From NCBI GenBank assembly GCA_934045905.1, contig OW203769.1, positions 15,593,705 to 15,657,704 of the forward strand: a stretch of DNA of 64,000 bases, read 5' to 3'. Both the position numbers and the translations under genes were made by a program. A model generated the notes under the pieces. That model had not been told where the DNA came from, searched no databases, and saw nothing but the letters and a program-made list of their open reading frames with translations. This DNA is from Leuctra nigra. Its lineage: Eukaryota; Arthropoda; Insecta; Plecoptera; Leuctridae. Below, one piece after another: positions 13,001-21,600 of this stretch (positions are counted from its first letter, which is position 1; every line of letters begins with the position of its first letter).

Positions 13001-13603
13001 CCTGGGGTTTTAGAAAATATTGCCACAAAGTCTTGGAAAAAGCAATTGAAATATCGATCTGTATGGGAGATAGATACAAGTTTCAACATCAAACTTCGTT
13101 TATCTCAGTTTCATCCGAATGTGACTCATAGCGTTCTTCCCCTGTACCCTTCATTTATTATTGTGTTCATATTTCTAAATGCCAATATGCTTGAATAAAA
13201 TTACATAAACATCCCTATATAAGAAACTAGTTACCTACTATTACCTACTTTCTATTATTTTGTGGTTTACTAAAAATATTGTAAGGATCCCAAGGTAACT
13301 TATCTTATATCTTTTTTTATCTTGTTTCAAACAAATCCTTTTCATTGTCATTAAGACAACATTACACCGAAATGAATTTGGTAGAAATAATATCACAAAG
13401 AGATTATTGAATAAGTACCTTGCTACTTGCTAGCATTCGTGTCTACATCACGAAGTAATGTAAGGTATGATTTTTGCCCCCAGGTTCAGATGGAGGTTCA
13501 GTCCTGGTTCGTGCAAGACCAACTGAAGGGCGACGCGATCACAGAACTCCGAGTCAAGTTCGTGAAGAGACTCGAAGACGCGATTCCAGCCGGCGAAGAC
13601 TGA
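1901..13603 (+). CDS. TRAPPC3: TRAPPC3 / Bet3, TRAPP complex core subunit (4 exons, complete)
   Basis: TRAPPC3 (Bet3) is a core subunit of the TRAPP tethering complexes that act as exchange factors for Rab1/Ypt1 in ER-Golgi and Golgi traffic. It sits on cytosolic membrane faces. Exons 1901-1939, 2054-2248, 7620-7802 and 13484-13603 join in phase 0 at every junction and give 178 residues, against about 180 in animals. Recognisable family blocks are SELFTLTYGA near the N-terminus, then NIGIRLIEDFLAR, NWSPAGDEFSL, FVELPDN, GVLRGACEMV and the C-terminal LEDAIPAGED before TGA. The conserved Cys that is palmitoylated in mammalian Bet3 follows the SGRC-like block region or lies nearby; I did not confirm the exact residue. 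Introns 2 and 3 are long (5.4 and 5.7 kb) and full of transposons. An ATTAAA at 13773-13778 is a possible polyadenylation signal. Identification is very secure. Confidence 0.97.
2054..2248 (+). CDS. TRAPPC3: TRAPPC3 exon 2
   Basis: Preceded by a TTTCTTACCAG acceptor and followed by a GTATAG donor. It encodes 65 residues from NSELFTLTYGAMVSQL through DYENVDDVNKQLERMG and IRLIEDFLAR to DTADKIQ, the N-terminal half of the Bet3 fold. Both junctions are phase 0. Confidence 0.96.
2700..3298. mobile_element. hAT-like non-autonomous transposon, 599 bp
   Basis: Terminal inverted repeats begin CAAGGTCCACTAAATCT and the right end is the complement. Perfect 8-bp target duplications GTAGTACC lie at 2692-2699 and 3299-3306, the length typical of hAT elements. 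No transposase frame is present. The left part carries several GGAAGT motifs. The right part (about 3150-3200) carries TTGCGCATGCGTGACGTC followed by TTCCGG. Confidence 0.85.
3736..3888 (-). CDS. Candidate 3' terminal exon of an unidentified minus-strand gene
   Basis: Read on the minus strand, a frame of about 50-60 codons with strongly GC-rich third positions runs into a TGA at 3738-3736. Its end reads PPWFAAGSPQFSLPTPLYPQ then DHSPNDA. A plausible acceptor (GGATTGACCTTGCAG) precedes CCAAGGCCGC at 3888. An AATAAA lies about 90 bases past the stop (3649-3644 on the plus strand). This is the make-up of a terminal exon lying antisense inside TRAPPC3 intron 2. I do not recognise the protein. The same DNA read on the plus strand also has an open frame ending at a perfect GTAAGT donor (near 3922), so strand is not certain. 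It could also be a pseudogene fragment. Confidence 0.35.
   Translation of the reverse strand, partial: PRPLCDAGDKEAKPNMFSGCRDEPPWFAAGSPQFSLPTPLYPQDHSPNDA
5508..5990. mobile_element. hAT-like MITE, CAGGGGTC family, copy 1
   Basis: The left end reads CAGGGGTCATCAACCTGCGG and the right end GGTTGCCGGCCCCTG, so the termini are inverted. Flanks TACTAGTG and ACCTAGTG are a worn 8-bp duplication. The interior holds degenerate tandem modules containing CCCTGCGGGGCAA followed by TTTAGAGCCCCTG. There is no coding capacity. It lies in TRAPPC3 intron 2. Confidence 0.8.
6523..7162 (+). repeat. Dispersed MITE-like repeat (CTGGGGGACAG family), copy 1, with insertions
   Basis: The left part reads ATGGCAATCTCTTCTGACAT then CACAGCTGACAAAAATC. 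The right part reads CTGTCCCCCAGCAAAA and TATGTTACCATAGCAACCAG. The same blocks recur at 44509-44781 (same strand) and reversed at 42681-43026 and 60580-60822. This copy is longer than the others, apparently because of insertions around the ATT microsatellite. Confidence 0.55.
7054..7093. repeat. (ATT)n microsatellite
   Basis: About 13 uninterrupted ATT units. It accounts for the poly-isoleucine run in one spurious open frame. Confidence 0.95.
7206..7582. mobile_element. hAT-like MITE rich in GGAACC, ending next to TRAPPC3 exon 3
   Basis: The left end CACGAGACCGGAACCGG and right end CGTTCCAGTCCCTG are imperfect inverted repeats of a CAGGGACCGGAACC-type hAT terminus. Flanks GTTTCAAT (7198-7205) and GTTTCAAA (7583-7590) agree at 7 of 8 bases, a target duplication. 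The interior repeats GGAACC/GGAATC near both ends. The right end stops 37 bases before the exon 3 splice acceptor. Confidence 0.75.
7620..7802 (+). CDS. TRAPPC3: TRAPPC3 exon 3
   Basis: The acceptor is TGTGTTTTCCTCGCAG and the donor GTAACT. It encodes 61 residues, MGFRIFLGVTPTIANWSPAG through SLQFESNPLTEFVELPDN to GVLRGACEM, aligning with the central half of animal TRAPPC3. Both junctions are phase 0. hAT elements sit 37 bases upstream and 42 bases downstream. Confidence 0.96.
7845..8243. mobile_element. hAT-like MITE, CAGGGGTC family, copy 2
   Basis: The left end is CAGGGGTCGGCAACCTGCGG. The right end (AAAAAAGGTTACTG) has lost part of the terminus. Exact 8-bp duplications CCTTAGAC lie at 7837-7844 and 8244-8251. 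It has the same CCCTGCRGGGYA internal modules as the copy at 5508. A perfect hairpin (GAGGAATTAGT ... ACTAATTCCTC) occurs around 8129-8159. Confidence 0.85.
8372..8667. mobile_element. TA-flanked MITE with ~45-bp inverted repeats
   Basis: CAGTTTGTTCCTAAGGCAG at the left is mirrored by CTGCCTTAGGAACAAAG at the right. The inverted repeats continue inward to CTCATTGTTCTCGTTTTAT and its complement. TA dinucleotides flank both ends, as in Tc1/mariner-derived MITEs. No coding capacity. Confidence 0.75.
9025..10646. mobile_element. Foldback-type element with 153-bp arms, interrupted by a Helentron-like element
   Basis: The arms at 9025-9177 and 10494-10646 are near-perfect inverted copies of equal length (for example CTTGGCGCATCG against CGATGCGCCAAG). 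Inside them, a 72-bp sequence beginning TAGGGCATTGTAGG is present in identical direct copies at 9184-9255 and 10423-10494. These bracket the GAGCGAGCG-family element (9276-10421). Confidence 0.8.
9276..10421 (+). mobile_element. Helentron-like (GAGCGAGCG family) repeat, copy 1
   Basis: Starts TTGAGCGAGCGAAGCGAGCG. Ends GTGCTCGCTCATTCAACGCG, then TTACACAGAGCGTTTTCCTA and GT. Near the 3' end AACGC and GCGTT can pair around a 10-base loop, just before CCTAG. TGAGCGAGC at the 5' end is mirrored by GCTCGCTCA before the hairpin. These are the hallmarks of Helentron-associated non-autonomous elements, although I see no helicase. The interior is a T-rich tract plus degenerate repeats around GATCGACCTGAAATTTTGCA. 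Confidence 0.55.
11012..11615 (+). repeat. ~0.6-kb direct repeat, copy A
   Basis: Homologous along its length to 11982-12984 once the hAT insertion at 12049 is removed. Shared blocks include CAGACGCCAAAAGTGCA, GCTGTGGCCCTGTCAAC, GGGTGGGCCATAGCTCGAAA and a terminal palindrome GGAGCGACCGCTCC. A 125-codon minus-strand open frame here is not kept open in copy B, so it is not taken as a gene. Confidence 0.8.
11982..12984 (+). repeat. ~0.6-kb direct repeat, copy B, split by a hAT element
   Basis: The second copy of the unit at 11012-11615. It begins in TGACGTCACTTCCGGTTT, is interrupted at 12049-12463 by a GATTCC-rich hAT element, and ends at GGAGCGACCGCTCCACTAGAT. Confidence 0.8.
12049..12463. 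mobile_element. hAT-like MITE rich in GATTCC, copy 1
   Basis: Termini TAGAGATGGGCCGATTCC and GGAATCGGCCCATCTCTA are perfect inverted repeats. Exact 8-bp duplications TATATGAC lie at 12041-12048 and 12464-12471. Both ends carry clustered GATTCC/GGAATC motifs. The interior is AT-rich and non-coding. Confidence 0.9.
13484..13603 (+). CDS. TRAPPC3: TRAPPC3 exon 4 (stop codon)
   Basis: The acceptor is TTTTTGCCCCCAG. It encodes VQMEVQSWFVQDQLKGDAIT through FVKRLEDAIPAGED and TGA, the conserved C-terminus of the family. The downstream 150 bases carry loosely repeated CATCTCGAGC and CAATACGTTTACATTA motifs in the presumed 3' UTR. Confidence 0.95.
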   Translation, partial: VQMEVQSWFVQDQLKGDAITELRVKFVKRLEDAIPAGED

Positions 13604-13772
13604 AGCTCGCATATGTCGCAAACAATCCGTTGCATTACTTCTCGAACAATTTGTTTACATTACATCTCGAGCCGTTAAATCCATTAAATTACATCTCGTG
13701 CAATACGTTTACATTAATTCTCGAGCGAGCAATACGTTTATTGTGTCTAGTTGTATTTGTATATTGGTCACA

Positions 13773-13778
13773 TATTAA
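13773..13778 (+). promoter_or_regulatory. Possible TRAPPC3 polyadenylation signal (ATTAAA)
   Basis: ATTAAA lies 170 bases past the stop and is followed by an AT-rich stretch with GATGTTATTATTT. It is the first common variant signal downstream. Weak evidence. Confidence 0.3.
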
Positions 13779-14168
13779 ATAATAGTAGATGTTATTATTT
13801 CAACAATTGTGATCGATTCTTTCATTTCATTGACAGAAAAAATTAGTCTACTCGGTTATCAATCAAGCAGAATCGTTTTCCAATCATTGTTAAATTTATT
13901 GGTTGCATTACAACAATGAAATCATCCACAATTCTTGACTGCCTGTTATCTTTCATTTTATCTTTAATATGTATCTCAAATAAAAATATTTGCTAGAAAA
14001 ATGAAAAATAGCTTTTCCAGTATTTCGATAGCTTTGCATCCTCATCCAACGTAAGGTTAGAATGTTACAAGTGTTTGGCAGACCACCGAAATTAACTTTA
14101 GACATTAAATTTGATAGTTCGAGATAAGTTCAAAATGATTTGTTTTACATTTTTTAGTGATAAAATGT

Positions 14169-14727
14169 CAGACTTGGGTAGTAACGTAACGAAAGTAACG
14201 CGTTACTGTAACGAAATTACTTTTTTGGGTAACGAGCCAGTAATTTCATAAAATTTTTTTTCCAAGTAATAAGTAATTTAATCTCACTACTATTATCAGA
14301 GTAATTTGACGTTTGTAACGCGTTACCGTGAGCCCTGCCCACATTTTCCCATTTGTATGTAATTTTCAAAAATATGGACAGATGACAGCACTCACCAGGC
14401 TTATTTTTGAATTTCTACTACGCAAGTCACACAAAGTACAAAATAATGGTAATAAATTTTCAAACGGAAACGGCTTAAAATTACTTCACTCTTATTGTGA
14501 CTTCTCAAACACTCTTATTTTGTAACCCATTCCAATAATTTTCCCTTTGGTTAAAAAGTCTGGAAAAAGTAATTTTTGAGAGTAATTTCACTACTTTTTC
14601 TCTTAAAAAGTAAAGTAATTTCATTACATTTCTGAAGTAGTAATTTACCAGTAATTTTATTACATTTTTTTCCAAGTAATAAGTAATATAATCTCACTAC
14701 TTTTAAAAAGTAATTTACCCAAGTCTG
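14169..14727 (+). mobile_element. hAT-like MITE (CAGACTTGGGTA family), copy 1
   Basis: Starts CAGACTTGGGTAGTAACG and ends TTACCCAAGTCTG. Exact 8-bp duplications TAAAATGT lie at 14161-14168 and 14728-14735. The left end repeats GTAACG motifs (TAACGCGTTACTGTAACG) and the right end repeats AAGTAATTT. It shares most of its length with the inverted neighbour at 14826. Confidence 0.92.
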
Positions 14728-14825
14728 TAAAATGTGCACATTACGTGGTTTTGGAGAAGGTTTGATTTGATTTCATAATTTTTTCCCTTTATTTAATTTA
14801 AAAAATCTATTACATATGTTATTGG

Positions 14826-15362
14826 GAGACTTGGGTAAATTACTTTTTAAAAGTAGTGAGATTATATTACTTATTACTTGGACCAAAATGTAATAAAATT
14901 ACTGGTAAATTACTACTTCAGAAATGTAATGAAATTACTTTACTTTTTACGATAAAAAGTAGTGAAATTACTCTCAAAAATTACTTTTTCTAGAAATGTT
15001 TAACCAAAGGGTAAATTATTGGAAGGGGATACAAATAAGAATGTTTAAGAAGCCACAATAAGAGTCCGTTTGACAATTTTTTACTATTATTGTGTACTTT
15101 GTGTGACTTGCGTAGTGGAAATTAAAAAATAAGCCTGGTGAGTGCTGTCATCTGTCCATATTTTTGAAAATTGCATACAAGTGGGAAAATGTGGGCGAGC
15201 TCACGGTAACGCGTTACAAACGTCAAATTACTCTGAAAAAACTAGTGATATTATATTACTTATTACTTGGAAAAAAATGTAATGAAATTACTGGCTCGTT
15301 ACCCAAAAAAGTAATTTCGTTACAGTAACGCGTTACTTTCGTTACGTTACTACCCAAGTCTG
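14826..15362 (-). mobile_element. hAT-like MITE (CAGACTTGGGTA family), copy 2, inverted
   Basis: Reverse-oriented relative of the element at 14169. It ends CGTTACTACCCAAGTCTG. Its own exact 8-bp duplications GTTATTGG lie at 14818-14825 and 15363-15370. The separate target duplications show two independent insertions about 100 bases apart, which now form a large imperfect palindrome. Confidence 0.92.
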
Positions 15363-15370
15363 GTTATTGG

Positions 15371-18300
15371 AGCTGGAACAGGGAAAGGAATAGGAAAGAA
15401 AAGAACAAGTCATATTATGAAACGTATCTTTCTATTTTTTATTCTTTTATAATGTTATTATAATATTATGCAATTGCATTACATTGTTAACTAATATTTT
15501 TTACCCCTAACAAAAACACGCATACAATTATTTTTGATTAATTTACATCCAAAATATCATCTTTTTTATGTCCACGTCTCAAGTGACTGTACAAACGCCG
15601 CCCGTCCGTTCAGTTTCATAAATCTTCCAACGTAAAACTCTCGAGGGTGGGTTTCCAAGCAACAGGGTTCATCCCAGACTAACATTCTCTACACTGGTAC
15701 AAAATTTTGGCACAGACATTTTATTAAATACTTAAATTTGTTACACTGGCCAAATCTAATGTTCAAGCAAAATCATAATTAATGTTCCAATCGGACTATA
15801 CCTTCTAGTTTGTTTTTGATTGTTGATGAATTGATGACTTTATTTGACCAGTATAATATCATATTAATATTAAGTTTTTCTAAATAATTTGTCATAGATA
15901 GAGCCAGTTTTAAGTGGTGATTTTATTTCTTAAAATTCGTTTTTAAAATCATCAATTTCGTTTTTTGTGTTTTTTCTGGAAGAGGGATTTCGCGATTTTG
16001 TGGTGATATTAAATTGGTTATAAAACACATTGTAATAGCCCCCAGAAACCATAATTAGATGAAAAACATGTATGCCACTTTGGAGGAGGGATTGGAATGG
16101 ATTGGTCATGCACTATTAGCACTGAAATAGGCTTGTCTAGAATGGCGTCTTTAATGCTCTGTACTGTATTTTCCCCAACCCACATTTTCTCTGTATAGAT
16201 GATACATATTTAAAATTTCACGACGAAAATGTATAGTTTGACAATATTTTCTTTCCCAATCCAACAATTTTCAGTGCAGTAATTGTTCCAAAATATCCTT
16301 CTGTGTAAGTAGACTATTGATGAATAGTTGCGACTGGTTGAGGGTGGAAGGGGGGTTGGGAAAACCGGACGACCTTGAACAGTTGGGGGCGCAAAACAAA
16401 GCAGCCTGGAGGCATCATCAACTGGTTAGACTGGTCTGGTTCACTTTGAGGGTGGGTAGCAAAGTGTCTGGCGAGGGGGAGGGGGTTGAGTGAGTAGCAC
16501 ATGGAAAGAAACTGGTTTCGTTTGTTGTTGTGTGACCTGTTAGGGGGATAAAAGCAGTAATTTTAATAGAAAACCTTTATTTCGTGGTCATTTCGCGGAA
16601 AATGTTGAATATCGCGATCAGGGTTGGATTTCGTTTTTTTTCGCGATGTAAAAATGGTAGATTTGGGATCTATACACAATGAAATGGATTTTAGTAGAAG
16701 AAAATAGTGCAATCAGAACAATTCGCGAATTCGCGCATCACCATTTAAAACTGGCTCTAGTCATAGATAAATCTGCTGATTCAAAATCCACCCCTCTATA
16801 TTATTTTTTTACTTATTAATTTAATTGACTTAATTAATCATAAAAAATCATAAAAAGCACATCGTCAAGTACTAAAGCCATACTAAATAACGCTATCTGT
16901 CAGTGAAAATCATCGTAACAAACCTACGTATGTGCAATCTGCTAACAAGTGACAAAAAGCAACTACTTTTAGCTCACATCAAAACTACGTCGAGAGTTCT
17001 TCCTCTTTATCAAGCTTCAACAAATCATCGAAACAAAATGTAGCGTTCTCCATAGTGTGTGAATCTTTATTAAAACTTAAAGTTCATGATTTAGCTGTTT
17101 GAAAACTATTTTAACAATATCTAGACTCAGCCTAATGATTTTGTTTTTAATTACGTTTACATTTACATCAAGATTTGATTGAGTTGTTTGATTTCTTGGC
17201 AGTTATACGGCAAAACGTAAGAGGTAATTCGTAGTGTATAATCTACGTAACTTAGTTCAAATGCTGCAGAAATTGTAATTAATTATAATTAGAGTATTGT
17301 CACACAACATTTGTAAAGTTACTCGTTTCTTTCAAACGTTTAATACTATTTTATTAGCCCTAAAATGCATTAATCAACATATTTTTTAAGCAACATAGAT
17401 GTCTACTGCAAGAGTTTTGAAATGTCTGTGAGACTTGTTGAATCATCAGAATACAAAATTAAGATTAAGTTTAAGACAAAGCTCGCACTTACGTGTATTT
17501 GTAAATCAATAAGAACTTTAAATTTAACATCAAATTTACGTAACATCGAACATGAAATTTACATCGACATCCCGTCACTGGAGATGCCGTTAAATGCAGT
17601 TTAAAAATATTAATCGCAATGTACAAGAAAGTCTATGCTATTTCTATGCTATAATTTACTTATTCTTACTAAGCAAATATCGTTCAAAGGCTTTTTACAT
17701 ATCAAACACAATCGGGAAGATTTCTCCCTCCGCCTCTGACGTTTTGATGTCGACGCAACGAGAATTCAACTCCTTCGCTCGAAACATTTCCGTAATCTAT
17801 AAACTACTTTTCAATAGGATTTTTGAAACTTCGCTTCTTTATAGGTACTAAAACCTAAACACTATGTAAATATGTAAAACTATTTTGTTCGTGTAAAAGC
17901 ATAGATTTTATGTCCTCAAGGGTTTGAAAAACGTCGTCAAATACTTGTGTATGGTCTCCAAGATAATATATCAATCCTTCCTCTTCTTTTAAATATGACA
18001 TTGTTTAAATATTCATTCACTCTCTAATAAAAGCCGAAGAATTGCAATATTGTCACATGAAATGATTCGCGTAGGTAAAATCTACGCTTTTACTCGTACT
18101 TGAGAAAATCCCCGAGGATCGTAGTCCTCTGGCACCTTTATTATCAGGGTAAAATCTACCCAATCACAGTAGGTGACGTCACCAACAAAACCATCGCACA
18201 CAAAACCCCACCTTCTTTAGCACATCTGAGCTGGTCAATTTATTAGTCTCAAATCGACCTACACTTACAAAGCAACATCTGACATTTTAAACAAGATGGC

Positions 18301-18509
18301 AGTGCACCAAACAATTTAAATTAATCGTCTATCACATCAACTTTATAAAGTTTCCCTTCATTTAATGAACATTGTAATAATATTACTAATTTAATCTTTG
18401 TATCCAAGTCTGGATACATTATAGTCTTTTCATCAGACCATTTGGAAACTATTACAAGTGGTGGCATGAAAGACGATTTGTTATGTCGACTCATCGTGGG
18501 TCGAGTCGT
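15371..18509. other. Intergenic region between TRAPPC3 and UNC5
   Basis: AT-rich sequence between two convergent genes. I see no credible exon. GC-rich spots at 16320-16500 contain only short frames. The UNC5 3' UTR should occupy the right end. Confidence 0.5.
18137..18142 (-). promoter_or_regulatory. Possible UNC5 polyadenylation signal (AATAAA)
   Basis: TTTATT on the plus strand gives AATAAA about 370 bases past the UNC5 stop. A nearer ATTAAA lies at 18361-18366. Either could serve; neither is proven. Confidence 0.3.
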
Positions 18510-18681
18510 TTAGATCCAGGCGCCGAGCTCTTTCTCGAGCAATACGGCGGCGTCGGGGCGACCCATGACGCGGAGGAGGTTGAGAAGGTCGGTGACCGCC
18601 GTGGGTTCGCGGTGTCGGGATTCCCACAAGTCGAGGATCTGGTCGGTGGGGCTCGCCTTCGTGGCGAAGTAGTTGATGTAT
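18510..18681 (-). CDS. UNC5: UNC5 last exon: C-terminal half of death domain, stop
   Basis: After an acceptor reading CCTCCAG (minus strand) it encodes YINYFATKASPTDQILDLWE, then LLNLLRVMGRPDAAVLLEKE and LGAWI before TAA. The NYFATK.SPT..ILDLWE block is a signature of UNC5 death domains. The first base completes an Arg codon begun in the previous exon. Confidence 0.96.
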
Positions 18682-21600
18682 CTGGAGGAGAAGATGAATC
18701 ATTCAGACATGTGTATAGTGAAGACAGTGTGATGAAGAAAGTAGGTATGATCAGAACTAGAGATCGGCCGATTCCGATTCTCGCAATTTCATCAATTCCA
18801 TGAGAATCGGAAGAATCGCGATTCTCCGATTCTTCCCACCTGTTTTAAAACGATACCGATTCTTTGAAAATGTGTGTCATTTATGTTTCTAAAAGTCGGT
18901 GCAATTTTTGGGCAGTGTCATGACTTGCTATTGCTGCCATCTTGACTGTACTTCTTTTAAATGTGAGGCTAAAATCTTGCTTTGATCGCGGCCTGGATTC
19001 TCACTTCTTTTAATGAAGTAAGAGAATTATCACATTTGAGATTTGAGAAATTGTTTTCTATCCACTTTTTTGGTTTTTCATTTACTTACCTGAGGGCAAA
19101 ATAGAAATGGGTGGCAAATACTGCAAATACTGTGGGTATTTAGGTATTTGTGAAGAATCAGTGTTACAAGAATCAGAATCAGTATCGGAATCGTGGAATT
19201 TTGGAATCGGCCCAACTCTAATCAGAACCTAGAGAGACGAATTTCTCCTGGATAAATTGAGACACAAGAGTGGAGAAGAAAGTGGTAAAATGGAAACAAA
19301 CTTATTTGAGGACCCCTTGATGAATTGGTGTGTCCTTTTTAAAACTTACAAAACAGAGAAACTGAATCGTTGAGTGAAGTGAATGCGTACCTGTCAACGT
19401 TGAGACGCTGAGCGAGCATCCGCCAGTCGTTGCCTCGTGCGTTGGGCGGGTCCAGACACTGGCACAGCTGCTTCCTGAGGGAGCGTGTGAAGCGGAAGGG
19501 AGTGGAGGGAGCGTCCAGCGTTGTCATTGAACTGCAGCCACTGCTGGTTGTGACGGTCAGCGCTCGAGGCAACGCGGGGCTGGCCGGTACCTGCGCAAGA
19601 AACAATACGTTATTACATGTTCTAATAATCTCGAGTTGAAATTTTGCAATGTCTCATTAATGAGTCACTGCTTTTATGATTCATTCTTAATTTAAAATAT
19701 TTTGAGCTGAGAAATCTTTTTTATTAAACAAAAATTGTATTAATTATATTTACGTTTTTTTCTAATATTTTTAAATTTTTTTAATTCTCAACTATTAATT
19801 ATTATAGACATTTCAACAAATTGTGGTTCGATGTTAGCATTTGAGCACAACTGCAAGAAAGAAAAAGAAATTACACAAATATTAACTGTAAAATTTATTA
19901 TAAACATTTCACAAAGTTTTTTATTTTATTTTAACAAAAATAAAAGAATGGAAGTCTCAAAGAAAGAGCACTTCATACAAAAAAATGAAAAAAATAGGAA
20001 ATAAAGAAAGTGAACAAAAGATATTCTACAAATTGTCCCGACGCTCTCATACTTGTTTCTCAGAATCGATTGCCTAAAAACACATAAGTGTGATAAATAT
20101 ACTGTAGAAACGTGGATGGTGTGACGTACCGAGGTGGAGACGTGGTGGAAGTCCTGCGCGATGCGGAACACCTGTCGATGCGTCTGCACGCCCTTCTGAC
20201 ACGCCAGCACGCGGAACGCAACGCTCGCCGGCCGCGCCTCGCAACGCTCCAGCGTGAAGGAGCAGTGCAGGTGGTTGTGCGTCGAGCTCCAGATGTGGGG
20301 GAACGGGATCTCCTGGAATACCGGAAGAAACACACGTCAGCATGCATAACAATTGCTTCATCGAGATGCTCTCTGGGCCACGAAAAAAGAGAATACAAAC
20401 AAAGGGCTCTATTTCTTGGGAGTTATTAAGTTTTTAAATTGTCAAAAGGGTTACAGATAAGAGTAGGGTTTTAGATTGAACTTGACCAAATTGTCTGAAT
20501 ATAAGTATACATATTCGAATAATAGCTAATGTATTTTAAAGAAAAATAGCAATTGCACTCAAAATTCTTAAATTTTCATAATAATATTATGAAAATGTAA
20601 GAATTTTTAGCTTTTTGCAGCTTTTTGTTTTGAGGGAAACCATGTTTGCAGAAATAAATTGATGAAAATACGATTTCTCATATCAGAAATTGCAGCTAGG
20701 TACACCCAACAAATCATAAAACGGTATTTGAACGATACAGATTGGCTGCTGGTCAGGTTCCTTGACAATCAATCCTTTTTATTATCAATGAAATCAGAGC
20801 TCACCTGCTAGATGTAGATGATGAGTAAGCATAGACTACATCGGATGATGCCAACACATTTTTTTCAGACAATCCATTTCTTTCAAATACCGTTTTATGA
20901 CTTGTCGAGTGTACATTTTACTTCATTAACTTTCAAAATTATGTTTTGAATCCATTTTTAGTGAAATTGAATTTTGCCTTCAGACGGAATAAAAATGTAA
21001 CTGATCATGTGAAAAGTGAATATTATGTGAACTGGTGTGTAGAGACGTTGTTCTTGAACCGAACTGTACCTGGTAGTCGGCCTGCGGCTTGCTCTTCCAC
21101 CCCGGCCCGATGTCCTCGATGCTGAGACACAGACTTGCGCCGCCATCTTGGAACATCATTGTCTTGCTCTTGTCCAACATGGCGCCTCCCAGACGCTTCT
21201 CCAGCTGCAAGACTCCCTGAAATGCGCGTCGTGACTTTAGCACAAGGTCAAACCTGTCGCTCTAATCTCTGTTCTATTTGGTGGGTGTTTTGCCTTTCTG
21301 GTCAAACGAAGTAACGGATTAGACTATTTTTTACACAACAAAAGCTCCAATACTATCCTATTTGTTTACCTATTGATTTCTAGCAAGATTGGTCTATTGG
21401 TTTCCCGCTGGTTTACGGCTTCTTGGTTGGTTTAACCCAAAAATTGATTTATACCGTATTAACTCGTGTATAAGACGCACTCGTGTATAAGACGCACCCT
21501 TGTTTTGAGAAGTCTATTTTAAGAAAACACTTAGCATGCGTGTATAAGACGCAGTAAAATGATGAAAAAACATTGTGTGTTTGTACTTTGTATACATGAT

